From Streptomyces flaveolus (lineage in GTDB: Bacteria; Actinomycetota; Actinomycetes; Streptomycetales; Streptomycetaceae), in assembly GCF_014648815.1 (NCBI RefSeq), contig NZ_BMRV01000009.1, positions 248,001 through 312,000 of the forward strand: 64,000 nucleotides of DNA, in the 5' to 3' direction. Made by a program: the position numbers and the translations under genes. Below, piece after piece: positions 1-7,776 of this stretch. Numbering within the stretch: the stretch's first letter is position 1; each line of letters starts with the position of its first letter. The notes beneath the pieces are model-generated. The model was given only the letters and a program-made list of their open reading frames with translations. It was not told the DNA's origin and made no database searches.

Positions 1-1208
1 GTCTTCGCCAGCCCGTCCCAGCGGACCTCGATGAAGCCGGGGTTCTGCTGCGAGGGTCGCCTGCCGTCCCGGCTCACCAGCCGCACCCGGGCGCTGCCCG
101 GCAGGGGGTAGCCCACGCAGCGGCCGTCCATCTTGTGGACGAACCGGCGGTAGTACGGCCGGCCGGCCGCGGGGCCGACCTCGCTCTGCCCGTAGATCTG
201 GAAGAACTGCGCCCGCTGCTCGGAGGCGTGCAGCAGCCGGCGCACCGTCCTCGGGTGGATCGCGTCGAAGGTGCTGCTGAAGTACTTCACCGACGCGAAC
301 GGGCGGCGCGCGTCGTCGGCCAGGTCCTCCCACACCAGGAAGGAGTTGGGCAGCGCCTCGATCAGCCAGGGGCGGCGCTCGGCGAAGAACGCCGCGACGG
401 CGTCCGGAGTGCCGTCCTTCACCAGCAGCGCCGGCATCCCCTGGAGCAGGCAGAGCGACATCGCCGCGAACGTCCGGGAGTGGCCGAAGGGGATGTGGAT
501 CGCGACGGTCCCCCGCTTCCTCATCAGCCCCAGCAGGAACAGCTGCGGGCGCAGTCGGGACCGCATCGTCCGCGGCGTGTGCACGACCAGCTTGGGCAGT
601 CCCGTGGTGCCGGAGGTGTGCGTGATCATGGCCGGTTCGTCCAGGCCGCGCAGGACCGGCCGCACCGGCACCGAGCCGTCCAGCCCGGCGAGCGCGACCG
701 CGTCCGGACCGGCGTCGCCCACACCGATCACGCCCCGCGTCAGCCCCGCCAGGTCCACGCCGCCCTCGGTCAGGGAGCGGAGCTTGGGCCCGTCGGTGAC
801 CAGGTGCGGCCGCTCCAGCCGGGCCATCAGGGCGGCGAGCGCCTCGGAGTCCAGGTGCTGCGAGAGCATGACCGGGACCGCGCCGATGCGCTCCACGGCC
901 GTCGCCAGCAGCCAGAGGTCGAAGTTGGGGGCCTTGCAGATCACCACATGACCGCCGCGGCGCACCCCGGCGACGGCTAGTCGGTTCGCCACGTCCGCCA
1001 CGTGACCGGCGAGTTGACGCACCGTCAGGCGACGCCCGGCCTCCGGCAGCACGTCGAGGTCGTGGTCGAGGACGAGCGGCATGCCGCCCCGCACCCGCGC
1101 GGCCCTCTCCGGGACGACACCGAGATACAGGCCGCGCTTGTGTATCGACGTGGGCGCCGGCGCGCGGTCCGGCCGGTGACTCAGCTTGTTCAACAACGTA
1201 CTTCCCAT
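1..1208 (-). CDS. ANL-superfamily acyl/aryl-CoA ligase (3' end cut by window edge)
   Basis: About 402 residues are visible; the C-terminal lid with the catalytic lysine lies outside the window. The adenylation P-loop THTSGTTGLPK is intact at about residues 196-206, and the YGQSE motif matches the A5 position of ANL enzymes, so the N-terminal domain looks active. ATG at 1208 follows a GGGAG ribosome site. The start lies 63 bases downstream of the IspH/prenyl-synthase stop, so the two genes are probably co-transcribed. Family knowledge says such enzymes form acyl-AMP and usually acyl-CoA. The substrate is unknown: it could be a starter or side-chain acid, or an acid joined to the amino group of the naphthoquinone. 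Confidence 0.85.
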   Translation of the reverse strand, partial: MGSTLLNKLSHRPDRAPAPTSIHKRGLYLGVVPERAARVRGGMPLVLDHDLDVLPEAGRRLTVRQLAGHVADVANRLAVAGVRRGGHVVICKAPNFDLWLLATAVERIGAVPVMLSQHLDSEALAALMARLERPHLVTDGPKLRSLTEGGVDLAGLTRGVIGVGDAGPDAVALAGLDGSVPVRPVLRGLDEPAMITHTSGTTGLPKLVVHTPRTMRSRLRPQLFLLGLMRKRGTVAIHIPFGHSRTFAAMSLCLLQGMPALLVKDGTPDAVAAFFAERRPWLIEALPNSFLVWEDLADDARRPFASVKYFSSTFDAIHPRTVRRLLHASEQRAQFFQIYGQSEVGPAAGRPYYRRFVHKMDGRCVGYPLPGSARVRLVSRDGRRPSQQNPGFIEVRWDGLAK

Positions 1209-1271
1209 GAGGTCTCCCTGTGCGTCCTGCTGGGCGGAGGTGCGGGTGGGGTGCGGGGCGCGGTCGCGGCG

Positions 1272-3290
1272 TCAGCGGTCGCGGTAGGCGACCATGTCGG
1301 CCAGTTCCTCGAGGCGCAGGCGCCAGTGGTGCGGCAGGCCGGCGTCCGCCACGGCCGTACGGGCGTCGGCGACCAGGGCGTCGATCCGCTCCTCGACGTC
1401 CGCGCGCACCCCGGAGGCGAGCAGGGCGGCACGGAGCTCGGCCGGGTTCCAGTCGGCGTGGCGGCTGTCCTCGACCAGCCGGGCGACCCGCGTATCCCTG
1501 GCCGCGGCCAGCGCGATCAGCAGGGTCATCTTGTGCTCTTCGAGGTCCAGGCCGGTCGGCTTCCCGGTCACCGACGCGTCACCGAACGCGTCGAGCAGGT
1601 CGTCCCGCAGCTGGAACGCCTCGCCGGCCGCGACCCCGTACGCCTCGAAGACCGCGTACAGCCCGGGGCGTCCGGCGATGGCCGCGCCGAGGGCCAGCGG
1701 GCGGTGGATGGTGTAGCGGCCCGACTTGCAGACGGCGACCCAGCGGGCCAGGTCCGGGTCGGGCTCCACCTCGGCGGCCAGCGCGATGTCCAGCTGCTGC
1801 CCGATGATCATCTCCGTGACCAGCTCGTGCCACACCTGCGCCGCGGCGCCGGTCAGACCGGCCGCGAGCCGGTTCGCGTAGCTGAGCGCCAGGTCCCCGG
1901 CGAGCAGGGCGACGGCCTCCCCGTACCGGCGTGACTCCCCGGCCCAGGCGCGCCGCGCGTGCAGGTCCGTGTACGCGGCATGGACGGTCGGCGCGCCGCG
2001 CCGGGTGGGCGAGTTGTCCATGATGTCGTCGTGGATGAGCGCGAACGCGTGCAGCAGTTCGAGCGCCGCCGCCGCGTCGACGACCGTGTCCTCGTCCGCG
2101 GCGGCCCCGCCGCCGGCGGCCAGATAGCCGGTGACGCAGAACAGGGGACGCAGCCGCTTGCCGCCCGCCGCGACCAGCTCCGCGACGGCCGCCACCGGCA
2201 CCGCCACCCGGGGGTCCACGGCGCTCCAGCGGGCCTCCTCGGCGCTCAGCAGCTCACCGATCCGCCGGTCGACGCGGTCCAGCAGCTTGCCGCAGGTCTC
2301 CTCGTGACCGCCGGCGTCCTCCCGCACCGCCTCCGCACCGCCTGACATCCCCGCCTCCTCCAGTTCCGGCGGCAGCCTGAACGCCACGTTCTCGGTGGCC
2401 GTCACCTCCGTCTCGACGTCCCCGAAGCCCAGCTCCGCCAGCCGGCGCAGCGCCCGTTCCACCAGCGCCTCGGGCGCGCTCGCGCCCGCCGTGAGGCCCA
2501 CCGTGCGGACGTCCTCCAGCCAGGCGGCGTCGATCAGGTCCGGGTCGGGCAGCAGCCGGGCGTCGGTGCCCGCGGCCCGGGCCACCTCCACCAGACGCAG
2601 CGAGTTGCTGGAGTTGGCCGAGCCGACGACCAGGACCAGGTCGCTGCGGCCCGCGATCGCCTTCACCGCGTTCTGCCGGTTCTGGCTGGCATAGCAGATG
2701 TCGGCACTGCCCGGACCGGTCAGCCCCGGGAACCGCTCCTCGAGGACGGCCACGATCTCGGCGGTGTCGTCCACCGACAGCGTGGTCTGGGTGAGGTACG
2801 CGGCGCTCGTGCCCGGCGCGAGGTCGAGCCGCCTGGCCTCCGCCACGCTGCCCACGACGACGGTGCGCTCCGGGGCCTCCCCGTACGTGCCCTCGATCTC
2901 CTCGTGGCCGACGTGCCCGATGAGGATCAGCGTGTCCTTGTCCCGGGCGAACCGGACGGCCTCCTGATGGACCTTGGCCACGAGCGGGCACGTGGCGTCG
3001 ACGACCGTCAGCTCGCGCCGCCGGGCGTTGTCGCGGACCCGCGGGGACACCCCGTGCGCGGAGAAGACGCACACGGCACCGGCCGGCACCTCCTCCTCCG
3101 AGTCGACGAAACGGGCGCCCTTGCCCTCCAGATCCCGCACGACGTGTTCGTTGTGCACGATCTGCTTGCGTACGTACACGGGAGCGCCGTGCACCTGGAG
3201 CGCGCGTTCCACCGTCTCGATGGCCCGGTGCACTCCGGCGCAGGCTCCCCGGGGCTCGGCCAGCAGAACTCGATGCGGGGCGGACGGCAT
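1272..3290 (-). CDS. IspH (HMBPP reductase) / polyprenyl diphosphate synthase fusion
   Basis: A 672-residue protein with two complete enzymes. Residues 1-310 are IspH: the three [4Fe-4S] cysteines are C17 (RGACAGV), C101 (DATCPLV) and C199 (ICYASQNRQ), with GHEEIEGT at 128-135. This half should reduce HMBPP to IPP and DMAPP. The second half is a trans-isoprenyl diphosphate synthase with first Asp-rich motif DDIMD, second motif DDLLD and a TGKPTGLD lysine region; an F five residues before the first motif fits FPP or GGPP synthases of this group. ATG at 3290 follows GAGGGGGAA; the frame stays open 89 codons further upstream but without a ribosome site. An internal ATG at 2348 has its own GGAGGAGG and lies at the domain junction, so a free prenyl synthase may also be made. 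Divergent from the polyketide operon. Confidence 0.93.
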   Translation of the reverse strand: MPSAPHRVLLAEPRGACAGVHRAIETVERALQVHGAPVYVRKQIVHNEHVVRDLEGKGARFVDSEEEVPAGAVCVFSAHGVSPRVRDNARRRELTVVDATCPLVAKVHQEAVRFARDKDTLILIGHVGHEEIEGTYGEAPERTVVVGSVAEARRLDLAPGTSAAYLTQTTLSVDDTAEIVAVLEERFPGLTGPGSADICYASQNRQNAVKAIAGRSDLVLVVGSANSSNSLRLVEVARAAGTDARLLPDPDLIDAAWLEDVRTVGLTAGASAPEALVERALRRLAELGFGDVETEVTATENVAFRLPPELEEAGMSGGAEAVREDAGGHEETCGKLLDRVDRRIGELLSAEEARWSAVDPRVAVPVAAVAELVAAGGKRLRPLFCVTGYLAAGGGAAADEDTVVDAAAALELLHAFALIHDDIMDNSPTRRGAPTVHAAYTDLHARRAWAGESRRYGEAVALLAGDLALSYANRLAAGLTGAAAQVWHELVTEMIIGQQLDIALAAEVEPDPDLARWVAVCKSGRYTIHRPLALGAAIAGRPGLYAVFEAYGVAAGEAFQLRDDLLDAFGDASVTGKPTGLDLEEHKMTLLIALAAARDTRVARLVEDSRHADWNPAELRAALLASGVRADVEERIDALVADARTAVADAGLPHHWRLRLEELADMVAYRDR

Positions 3291-3405
3291 GATTTCCCCC
3301 TCGGGATGGATTCCGAAATTCCGTATGGATGCAGCCGTCCCGACGGTGATCGACGGACCGCGAAATGCATCCTCGACGCCGTCCCTTGCCGGGGAATACG
3401 CGGCG

Positions 3406-3441
3406 GATTGGCCTCCGCTTGGCGGCAAGCAGACGCCAATC
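3406..3441. promoter_or_regulatory. Concentric dyad in the divergent 3291-3619 promoter region
   Basis: The 329-base gap between the IspH fusion and the cupin operon contains no gene. Outer arms GATTGGC (3406-3412) and GCCAATC (3435-3441) and inner arms GCTTG (3417-3421) and CAAGC (3426-3430) share one centre at 3423.5. Such a site could bind a dimeric regulator acting on both operons; the regulator is not known. Confidence 0.4.
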
Positions 3442-3619
3442 GCGGACCCAGTGGTCCCCAAGTCACCGCTGGCATTCTCACTGCGGAGGCCGGCCGGCCC
3501 CGCCACGGTGCGGCTTTCGCGACGTGCCGGAAAACGCCCGCCACCGTCCTGACGCATCCGGGTCCCCGGATTTCCCTGTCTTTCCGCGTCCGCATTCCAC
3601 CCGAGAGAGCGACACCAGC

Positions 3620-4168
3620 ATGAGCGGTCTCATCGTCCCGCCCGGTCAGGGCCGGAAACTCGTCACGAAAGCGCAGGACGTGACCTTCAAGGTCACGGCC
3701 GCGGACGGCTCCTCGTCCTCCGTGTTCGAGGTGGTCGTACCGCCGGGCTTCGACGTCGGCGCGCACACCCACAGCCATTCCCAGGAGTTCTTCTACGTCC
3801 TGGAGGGGGAGTTGGAGCTGTTCGCGTTCGAGCCCACCGAGCGGACCCCGGACACCTGGCACGGCTGGGAGTCCCCGGGCGGCGACCGTGCCGCCCGGGC
3901 GGTCACGGGCAGTTGCATGTTCGTGCCGCCGGGCACCCCGCACGCCTTCCGCAACCCCACGGACGCACCGGCCCGCATGCTCTTCCAGAGCTCCCCCTCA
4001 CCCGACCACGAGCGCTACTTCGAGGAGATCGTCGAGATCTTCGCCGCCGGCCGGACGGTGGACTCCGAGGCCGTGGAGCGGATGCGCAAGCGCTACGACG
4101 TCCAGCAGATCACCCCGCTCCGCTTCACCCCGCCCGCCCCGGCCCCGGCCGGGCGCTCCGCGGCATGA
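3620..4168 (+). CDS. Cupin quinone-forming oxygenase (MomA/Fur2-like)
   Basis: A 182-residue single-domain cupin. The metal-site pattern GAHTHSHSQEFFYVLEGELE is followed by FVPPGTPHAFRN, giving the expected His/Glu/His ligands. Cupins next to THN synthases in Streptomyces oxidise 1,3,6,8-tetrahydroxynaphthalene to flaviolin-type quinones, and its place as first gene of the operon before an aminotransferase and THN synthase supports that role. ATG at 3620 follows GAGAGAG. The stop overlaps an ATG of the next frame (ATGA at 4165-4168). Confidence 0.85.
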   Translation: MSGLIVPPGQGRKLVTKAQDVTFKVTAADGSSSSVFEVVVPPGFDVGAHTHSHSQEFFYVLEGELELFAFEPTERTPDTWHGWESPGGDRAARAVTGSCMFVPPGTPHAFRNPTDAPARMLFQSSPSPDHERYFEEIVEIFAAGRTVDSEAVERMRKRYDVQQITPLRFTPPAPAPAGRSAA

Positions 4169-4212
4169 CCAGTGACGACCCGACAACAGACCCAGCTGAG
4201 GGGCGACCTCCG

Positions 4213-5364
4213 ATGACCGTGACGACCACGGACAGCATCCCGCTCGTGCACGCGAGCCTCGGCGACCAGGAACTCGCCGCCGTCGCCGAGGTGTTCGCCT
4301 CGGGCTGGCCGGCCGGCCAGGGCCCGAGGGGCAAGGCACTCGAGGCCCAGCTGAAGCAGCGCTACGGCGTCGGTGACGCGGTCACGCTGAGCAACTGCGG
4401 GGCGGCGCTCCACCTGGCCATGCTGGCGCTCGGCGTCGAGCCCGGCGACGAGGTGATCGTCGCCGACTACACCTTCCCCGCCCCGGCCCACGCCGTGCGC
4501 TACGTCGGCGCGACCCCCGTCTTCGCCGACGTGCGCCGCGACACCGGCACCGTCGACCCGCAGGCGGTGGCGGACCTGATCGGCCCGCGCACGGTCGGCG
4601 TGATCGCGGTGGACACCGTCGGACTGCCCGCCGACTACACCGAGCTGATGGCCGTCGCCGACCGCCACGGCCTGTTCGTCGTCGAGGACGCGGCCTGCGC
4701 GGTCGGCGCCACGTACCGGGGACGCCCGGCCGGCGCGCTGGCGCCGGTGGCCTGCCTGTCCTTCCACGGCCGCAAGGGCGCCAGCAGCGGCGAGGGCGGG
4801 GCGCTGCTCGCCGCCGACCCGGTGATCGGCGCGGACGCCCGGCTGCGCTCGTCGTTCGGCATCGGCAGCATCTACGACCAGGCGCAGGTGGTCGGCCTGC
4901 CGATCCCCTCGTTCACCGACATCGGCTACAACTACAAGCTCTCCGACATCGCCGCCGCCATCCTCCAGGTGCAGCTGGCCCGGGTCGACGAACTCCTGGA
5001 ACGCCGCAGCCGGATCGCGGCGTCGTACACGGAGCTGCTCGCCGACGAGGAACTGCTCACGGTGCCGCACGTGCCCGCGGACCGCACCCACGCCTGGCAG
5101 TCCTACCTGGTGACCCTCGACCCGCGCGTGGACCGCTCCGGGCTCGCCGCCACGCTGCGCGCCCAGGGCATCGGCTGCGGACACGGCACCTGGGCCAGCC
5201 ATCTGCAGCCGGTGTACGACGCCGCGCAGCGCTGCCCGGTCTCGGCGGACCTCTTCCAGCGCAACCTGGCCATCCCCATGCACGCCGAACTCCGCCCGGA
5301 CCAGGTCGAACGCGTCGTGGACGTGCTGCGGGCCGAGCTGAAGAACAACCTCCGCCCGAACTGA
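4213..5364 (+). CDS. DegT/DnrJ/EryC1-family PLP aminotransferase (Fur3-like)
   Basis: A 383-residue fold-type I aminotransferase. The PLP lysine lies in LSFHGRKGASSGEGG, the GEGG-containing signature of the DegT/AHBA-synthase family; TLSNCGAALHLAM binds the cofactor phosphate and VEDAACAVG holds the PLP-ring aspartate. By analogy with the furaquinocin pathway it should aminate an oxidised flaviolin (mompain) to an 8-amino-flaviolin-type intermediate. ATG at 4213 has GAGGGG about 8 bases upstream. An in-frame ATG at 4165 overlaps the cupin stop and would add 16 residues through translational coupling; the downstream start has the better ribosome site. Confidence 0.87.
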   Translation: MTVTTTDSIPLVHASLGDQELAAVAEVFASGWPAGQGPRGKALEAQLKQRYGVGDAVTLSNCGAALHLAMLALGVEPGDEVIVADYTFPAPAHAVRYVGATPVFADVRRDTGTVDPQAVADLIGPRTVGVIAVDTVGLPADYTELMAVADRHGLFVVEDAACAVGATYRGRPAGALAPVACLSFHGRKGASSGEGGALLAADPVIGADARLRSSFGIGSIYDQAQVVGLPIPSFTDIGYNYKLSDIAAAILQVQLARVDELLERRSRIAASYTELLADEELLTVPHVPADRTHAWQSYLVTLDPRVDRSGLAATLRAQGIGCGHGTWASHLQPVYDAAQRCPVSADLFQRNLAIPMHAELRPDQVERVVDVLRAELKNNLRPN

Positions 5365-5446
5365 CCGGGGCGCCGCCCGGCCGTGCTCCGCGGCACCCCG
5401 AACGACGAAGACCCCACGACACCTTCCTGAGAGGCAGACGCCGGAC

Positions 5447-6571
5447 ATGCCCATCCTCTGCAAGCCCGCGGTGCGCGTACCGGAATACATCATCACCATG
5501 GAGCAGACCCTGGATTTCGCCAGGAAAGCCCACGCGGGAAAGCCCCAGCTTCCCCTCGCGCTCCGTCTGATAGAGAACACCGGAGTGCAGAAACGGCACC
5601 TGGTGCAGCCGATAGAGAAGACCCTGGACCACCCGGGATTCGAAGAGCGCAACCGCATCTACGAGACGGAATCGAAAAAGCGCTGCCCCGAGGCCGTCGA
5701 AGAGGCCCTGGCGAACGCGATGCTGCGGGCCGAGGACATCGACGCGATCATCTACGTGTCGTGCACCGGATTCATGATGCCCTCGCTCACCGCTTGGCTG
5801 ATCAACACCATGGGGTTCCGCTACGACACCCGGCAGCTGCCCATCGCCCAGCTGGGCTGCGCGGCGGGCGGGGCGGCGATCAACCGCGCCCACGACTTCT
5901 GCGCGGCCCACCCCGACAGCAACGTGCTGATCGTCTCGTGCGAGCTGTGCTCGCTGTGCTACCAGCCCGACGCCGACGACATCGGCTCACTGCTGTCCGA
6001 CGGGCTGTTCGGCGACGCGGTCGCGGCGGCCGTGGTGCGGGGCCGCGGCGGCCCCGGAGTCACCGGTGTCCAACTGCGGCGCAACGCCTCGTACCTCATC
6101 CCGAACACGGAGGACTGGATCTCGTACGCCGTCCGCGACACCGGGTTCCACTTCCAGCTCGACCGCCGGGTGCCCGGCACCATGGAGCCGCTCGCCCCGG
6201 TGCTGCGCGACCTCGCCGCGAGCAACGGCTGGGACGCCGCGGACCTCGACTTCTACGTCATCCACGCCGGCGGCCCCCGGATCCTGGACGACCTCGCCAA
6301 GTACCTCGGGGTCGACCGCACGGTCTTCCGGCACAGCTGGGGGACGCTGACCGAGTACGGCAACATCGCCAGCGCCGTGGTGCTCGACGCGCTGCGCAGA
6401 CGGTTCGAGGAGGGGCCGCTGCCCATGGACGCCACCGGCGTCATCGCCGGCTTCGGCCCCGGCATCACCGCCGAGATGGCCCTGGGCACCTGGGTCGACG
6501 GCACGGCCCGACACCACCGGGAGCACCCGGCCGCCGTGGCCGTGCCGCGCCCGTACGCAGGGAGGATCTGA
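5447..6571 (+). CDS. Type III polyketide synthase, THN synthase (RppA/Fur1 family)
   Basis: A 374-residue homodimeric chalcone-synthase-fold enzyme. The catalytic triad is C138 (QLGCAAGG), H273 (YVIHAGG) and N306 (TEYGNIAS); C106 in VSCTGFMMPS is the second cysteine typical of bacterial THN synthases. It should condense five malonyl-CoA into 1,3,6,8-tetrahydroxynaphthalene, the aromatic core of the pathway. ATG at 5447 follows GAGAGG at a somewhat long spacing. Its stop overlaps the methyltransferase start (TGATG), so the two are translationally coupled. Confidence 0.94.
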   Translation: MPILCKPAVRVPEYIITMEQTLDFARKAHAGKPQLPLALRLIENTGVQKRHLVQPIEKTLDHPGFEERNRIYETESKKRCPEAVEEALANAMLRAEDIDAIIYVSCTGFMMPSLTAWLINTMGFRYDTRQLPIAQLGCAAGGAAINRAHDFCAAHPDSNVLIVSCELCSLCYQPDADDIGSLLSDGLFGDAVAAAVVRGRGGPGVTGVQLRRNASYLIPNTEDWISYAVRDTGFHFQLDRRVPGTMEPLAPVLRDLAASNGWDAADLDFYVIHAGGPRILDDLAKYLGVDRTVFRHSWGTLTEYGNIASAVVLDALRRRFEEGPLPMDATGVIAGFGPGITAEMALGTWVDGTARHHREHPAAVAVPRPYAGRI

Positions 6572-7635
6572 TGAGCAGCACCGGCATCGACAGCACCGTC
6601 GGCATCGACGGCACGATCGGCATCGACAGCAGCGACGGCACGCAGGCCGGACCCACGTCCGACCGGATCCTGCGGATGATCAACGGCTACTGGGCCACCG
6701 GGATCCTGGGCACGGCGGCGACGTACGACCTGTTCACGCACCTGGAGAACGGCGCCGACACGCCGGCGGCGCTGGCCGAGCGGGCCGGGATGGCGCCCCG
6801 CGGCGCGCAGGCGCTCCTGGACGGCCTGGTCGCCCTCGACCTGGTCCAGGTGGACCGGGGCCGCTACCGCAACACCCCGGAGGCGGCCGCGTTCCTCGTG
6901 GCGGGCCGGCCCGTCTCGCTCGCCGGGTTCGCCCGCCTCAAGATGGGCCACCTGGGATCGCTGGCCGCCCTGCCCGACGTCGTACGCGCCGGAGGGCCGG
7001 TGACGGACGCGGTGGTGGAGGTCGCCGACAACCCGCACTGGGAGAACCTCGTCCAGGCCATCGCCGCCCAGTCCGTGCCCGTCGCGCACATCGCCGCCGA
7101 GGCGCTCGGGCTGGCCGGTGCCGGGAAGGTCTCGATCCTCGACATCGGCGGCGGCTCGGGCGTCTGCTCCGCCGTCTGGCTCGGCCTCAACCCCGACGCC
7201 CGCGCCACCCAGGTCGACTGGGCGCCGATCAACGCCATCGCCCGGCGGCTGCTGGCCGACCAGGGCGTGGGCGACCGCGTCGACCACGTCGACGGCGACT
7301 TCCACACCGTCGACTTCGGCGCCGGCGCCCACGACGTCGTCATGTACTCCAACATCGCCCACCAGGAAGGGCCCGAGGCCAATCAGGCGGTGTTCACCCG
7401 GATACGCAGGGCGCTGCGGCCCGGCGGCACGCTCGTCGTCTCCGACTACATCACCGACGACGACCGCAGCGGCCCGCCGTTCGCCCTGACCTTCGCCGGG
7501 GAGATGCTGCTCAAGAGCCGGCACGGCTCCACCTGGCGGCGCCGCGACTACCACGCGTGGCTCACCGCCGCCGGGTTCGAGGACATCCGGTTCCTGGACA
7601 CCCCGTCCCCGACCACCCTCGTGCTCGCCCGCTGA
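6571..7635 (+). CDS. SAM-dependent O-methyltransferase
   Basis: A 354-residue class I methyltransferase of the two-domain small-molecule type. There is a winged-helix dimerisation domain (about residues 30-115), then a Rossmann domain with SAM motif ILDIGGGSG and a NIAHQ segment near the usual catalytic-base position. It probably methylates a hydroxyl of the naphthoquinone. GGAGG at 6561-6565 precedes the overlapping ATG. The first 25 residues are a low-complexity extension of three GID-start hexapeptides. Last gene of the plus-strand operon; two strong hairpins follow. Confidence 0.88.
   Translation: MSSTGIDSTVGIDGTIGIDSSDGTQAGPTSDRILRMINGYWATGILGTAATYDLFTHLENGADTPAALAERAGMAPRGAQALLDGLVALDLVQVDRGRYRNTPEAAAFLVAGRPVSLAGFARLKMGHLGSLAALPDVVRAGGPVTDAVVEVADNPHWENLVQAIAAQSVPVAHIAAEALGLAGAGKVSILDIGGGSGVCSAVWLGLNPDARATQVDWAPINAIARRLLADQGVGDRVDHVDGDFHTVDFGAGAHDVVMYSNIAHQEGPEANQAVFTRIRRALRPGGTLVVSDYITDDDRSGPPFALTFAGEMLLKSRHGSTWRRRDYHAWLTAAGFEDIRFLDTPSPTTLVLAR
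6583..6636 (+). repeat. 18-base tandem repeat inside the methyltransferase start
   Basis: Three consecutive 18-base units begin with GGCATCGAC at 6583, 6601 and 6619 and encode GIDSTV, GIDGTI and GIDSSD. They extend the N-terminus before the conserved domain. Recent unit duplication is likely, and copy number could vary between strains. Confidence 0.7.
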
Positions 7636-7641
7636 CCCGCC

Positions 7642-7678
7642 CCTCGGCCCCGGCCGCCCCCTTCGGCCGGGGCCGAGG
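7642..7678. terminator. Hairpin terminator after the methyltransferase
   Basis: Perfect 15-base stem (7642-7656 with 7664-7678) and 7-base loop, just after the plus-strand operon and facing the minus-strand SARP gene. There is no U-tract, as is usual in Streptomyces. Confidence 0.7.
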
Positions 7679-7707
7679 CCCACCGCGGGGGCGCGGACAG
7701 ACGACAA

Positions 7708-7753
7708 AGCCCCCGGCGCGGCGGCCCGTCCGGGAACCGCCGCGCCGGGGGCT
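7708..7753. terminator. Bidirectional hairpin between convergent operons
   Basis: Perfect 17-base stem (7708-7724 with 7737-7753) around a 12-base loop. It lies 24 bases from the SARP stop and probably ends that minus-strand transcript and insulates the two operons. Confidence 0.72.
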
Positions 7754-7776
7754 CCGCCGGCGACACGGGGTGAGTG

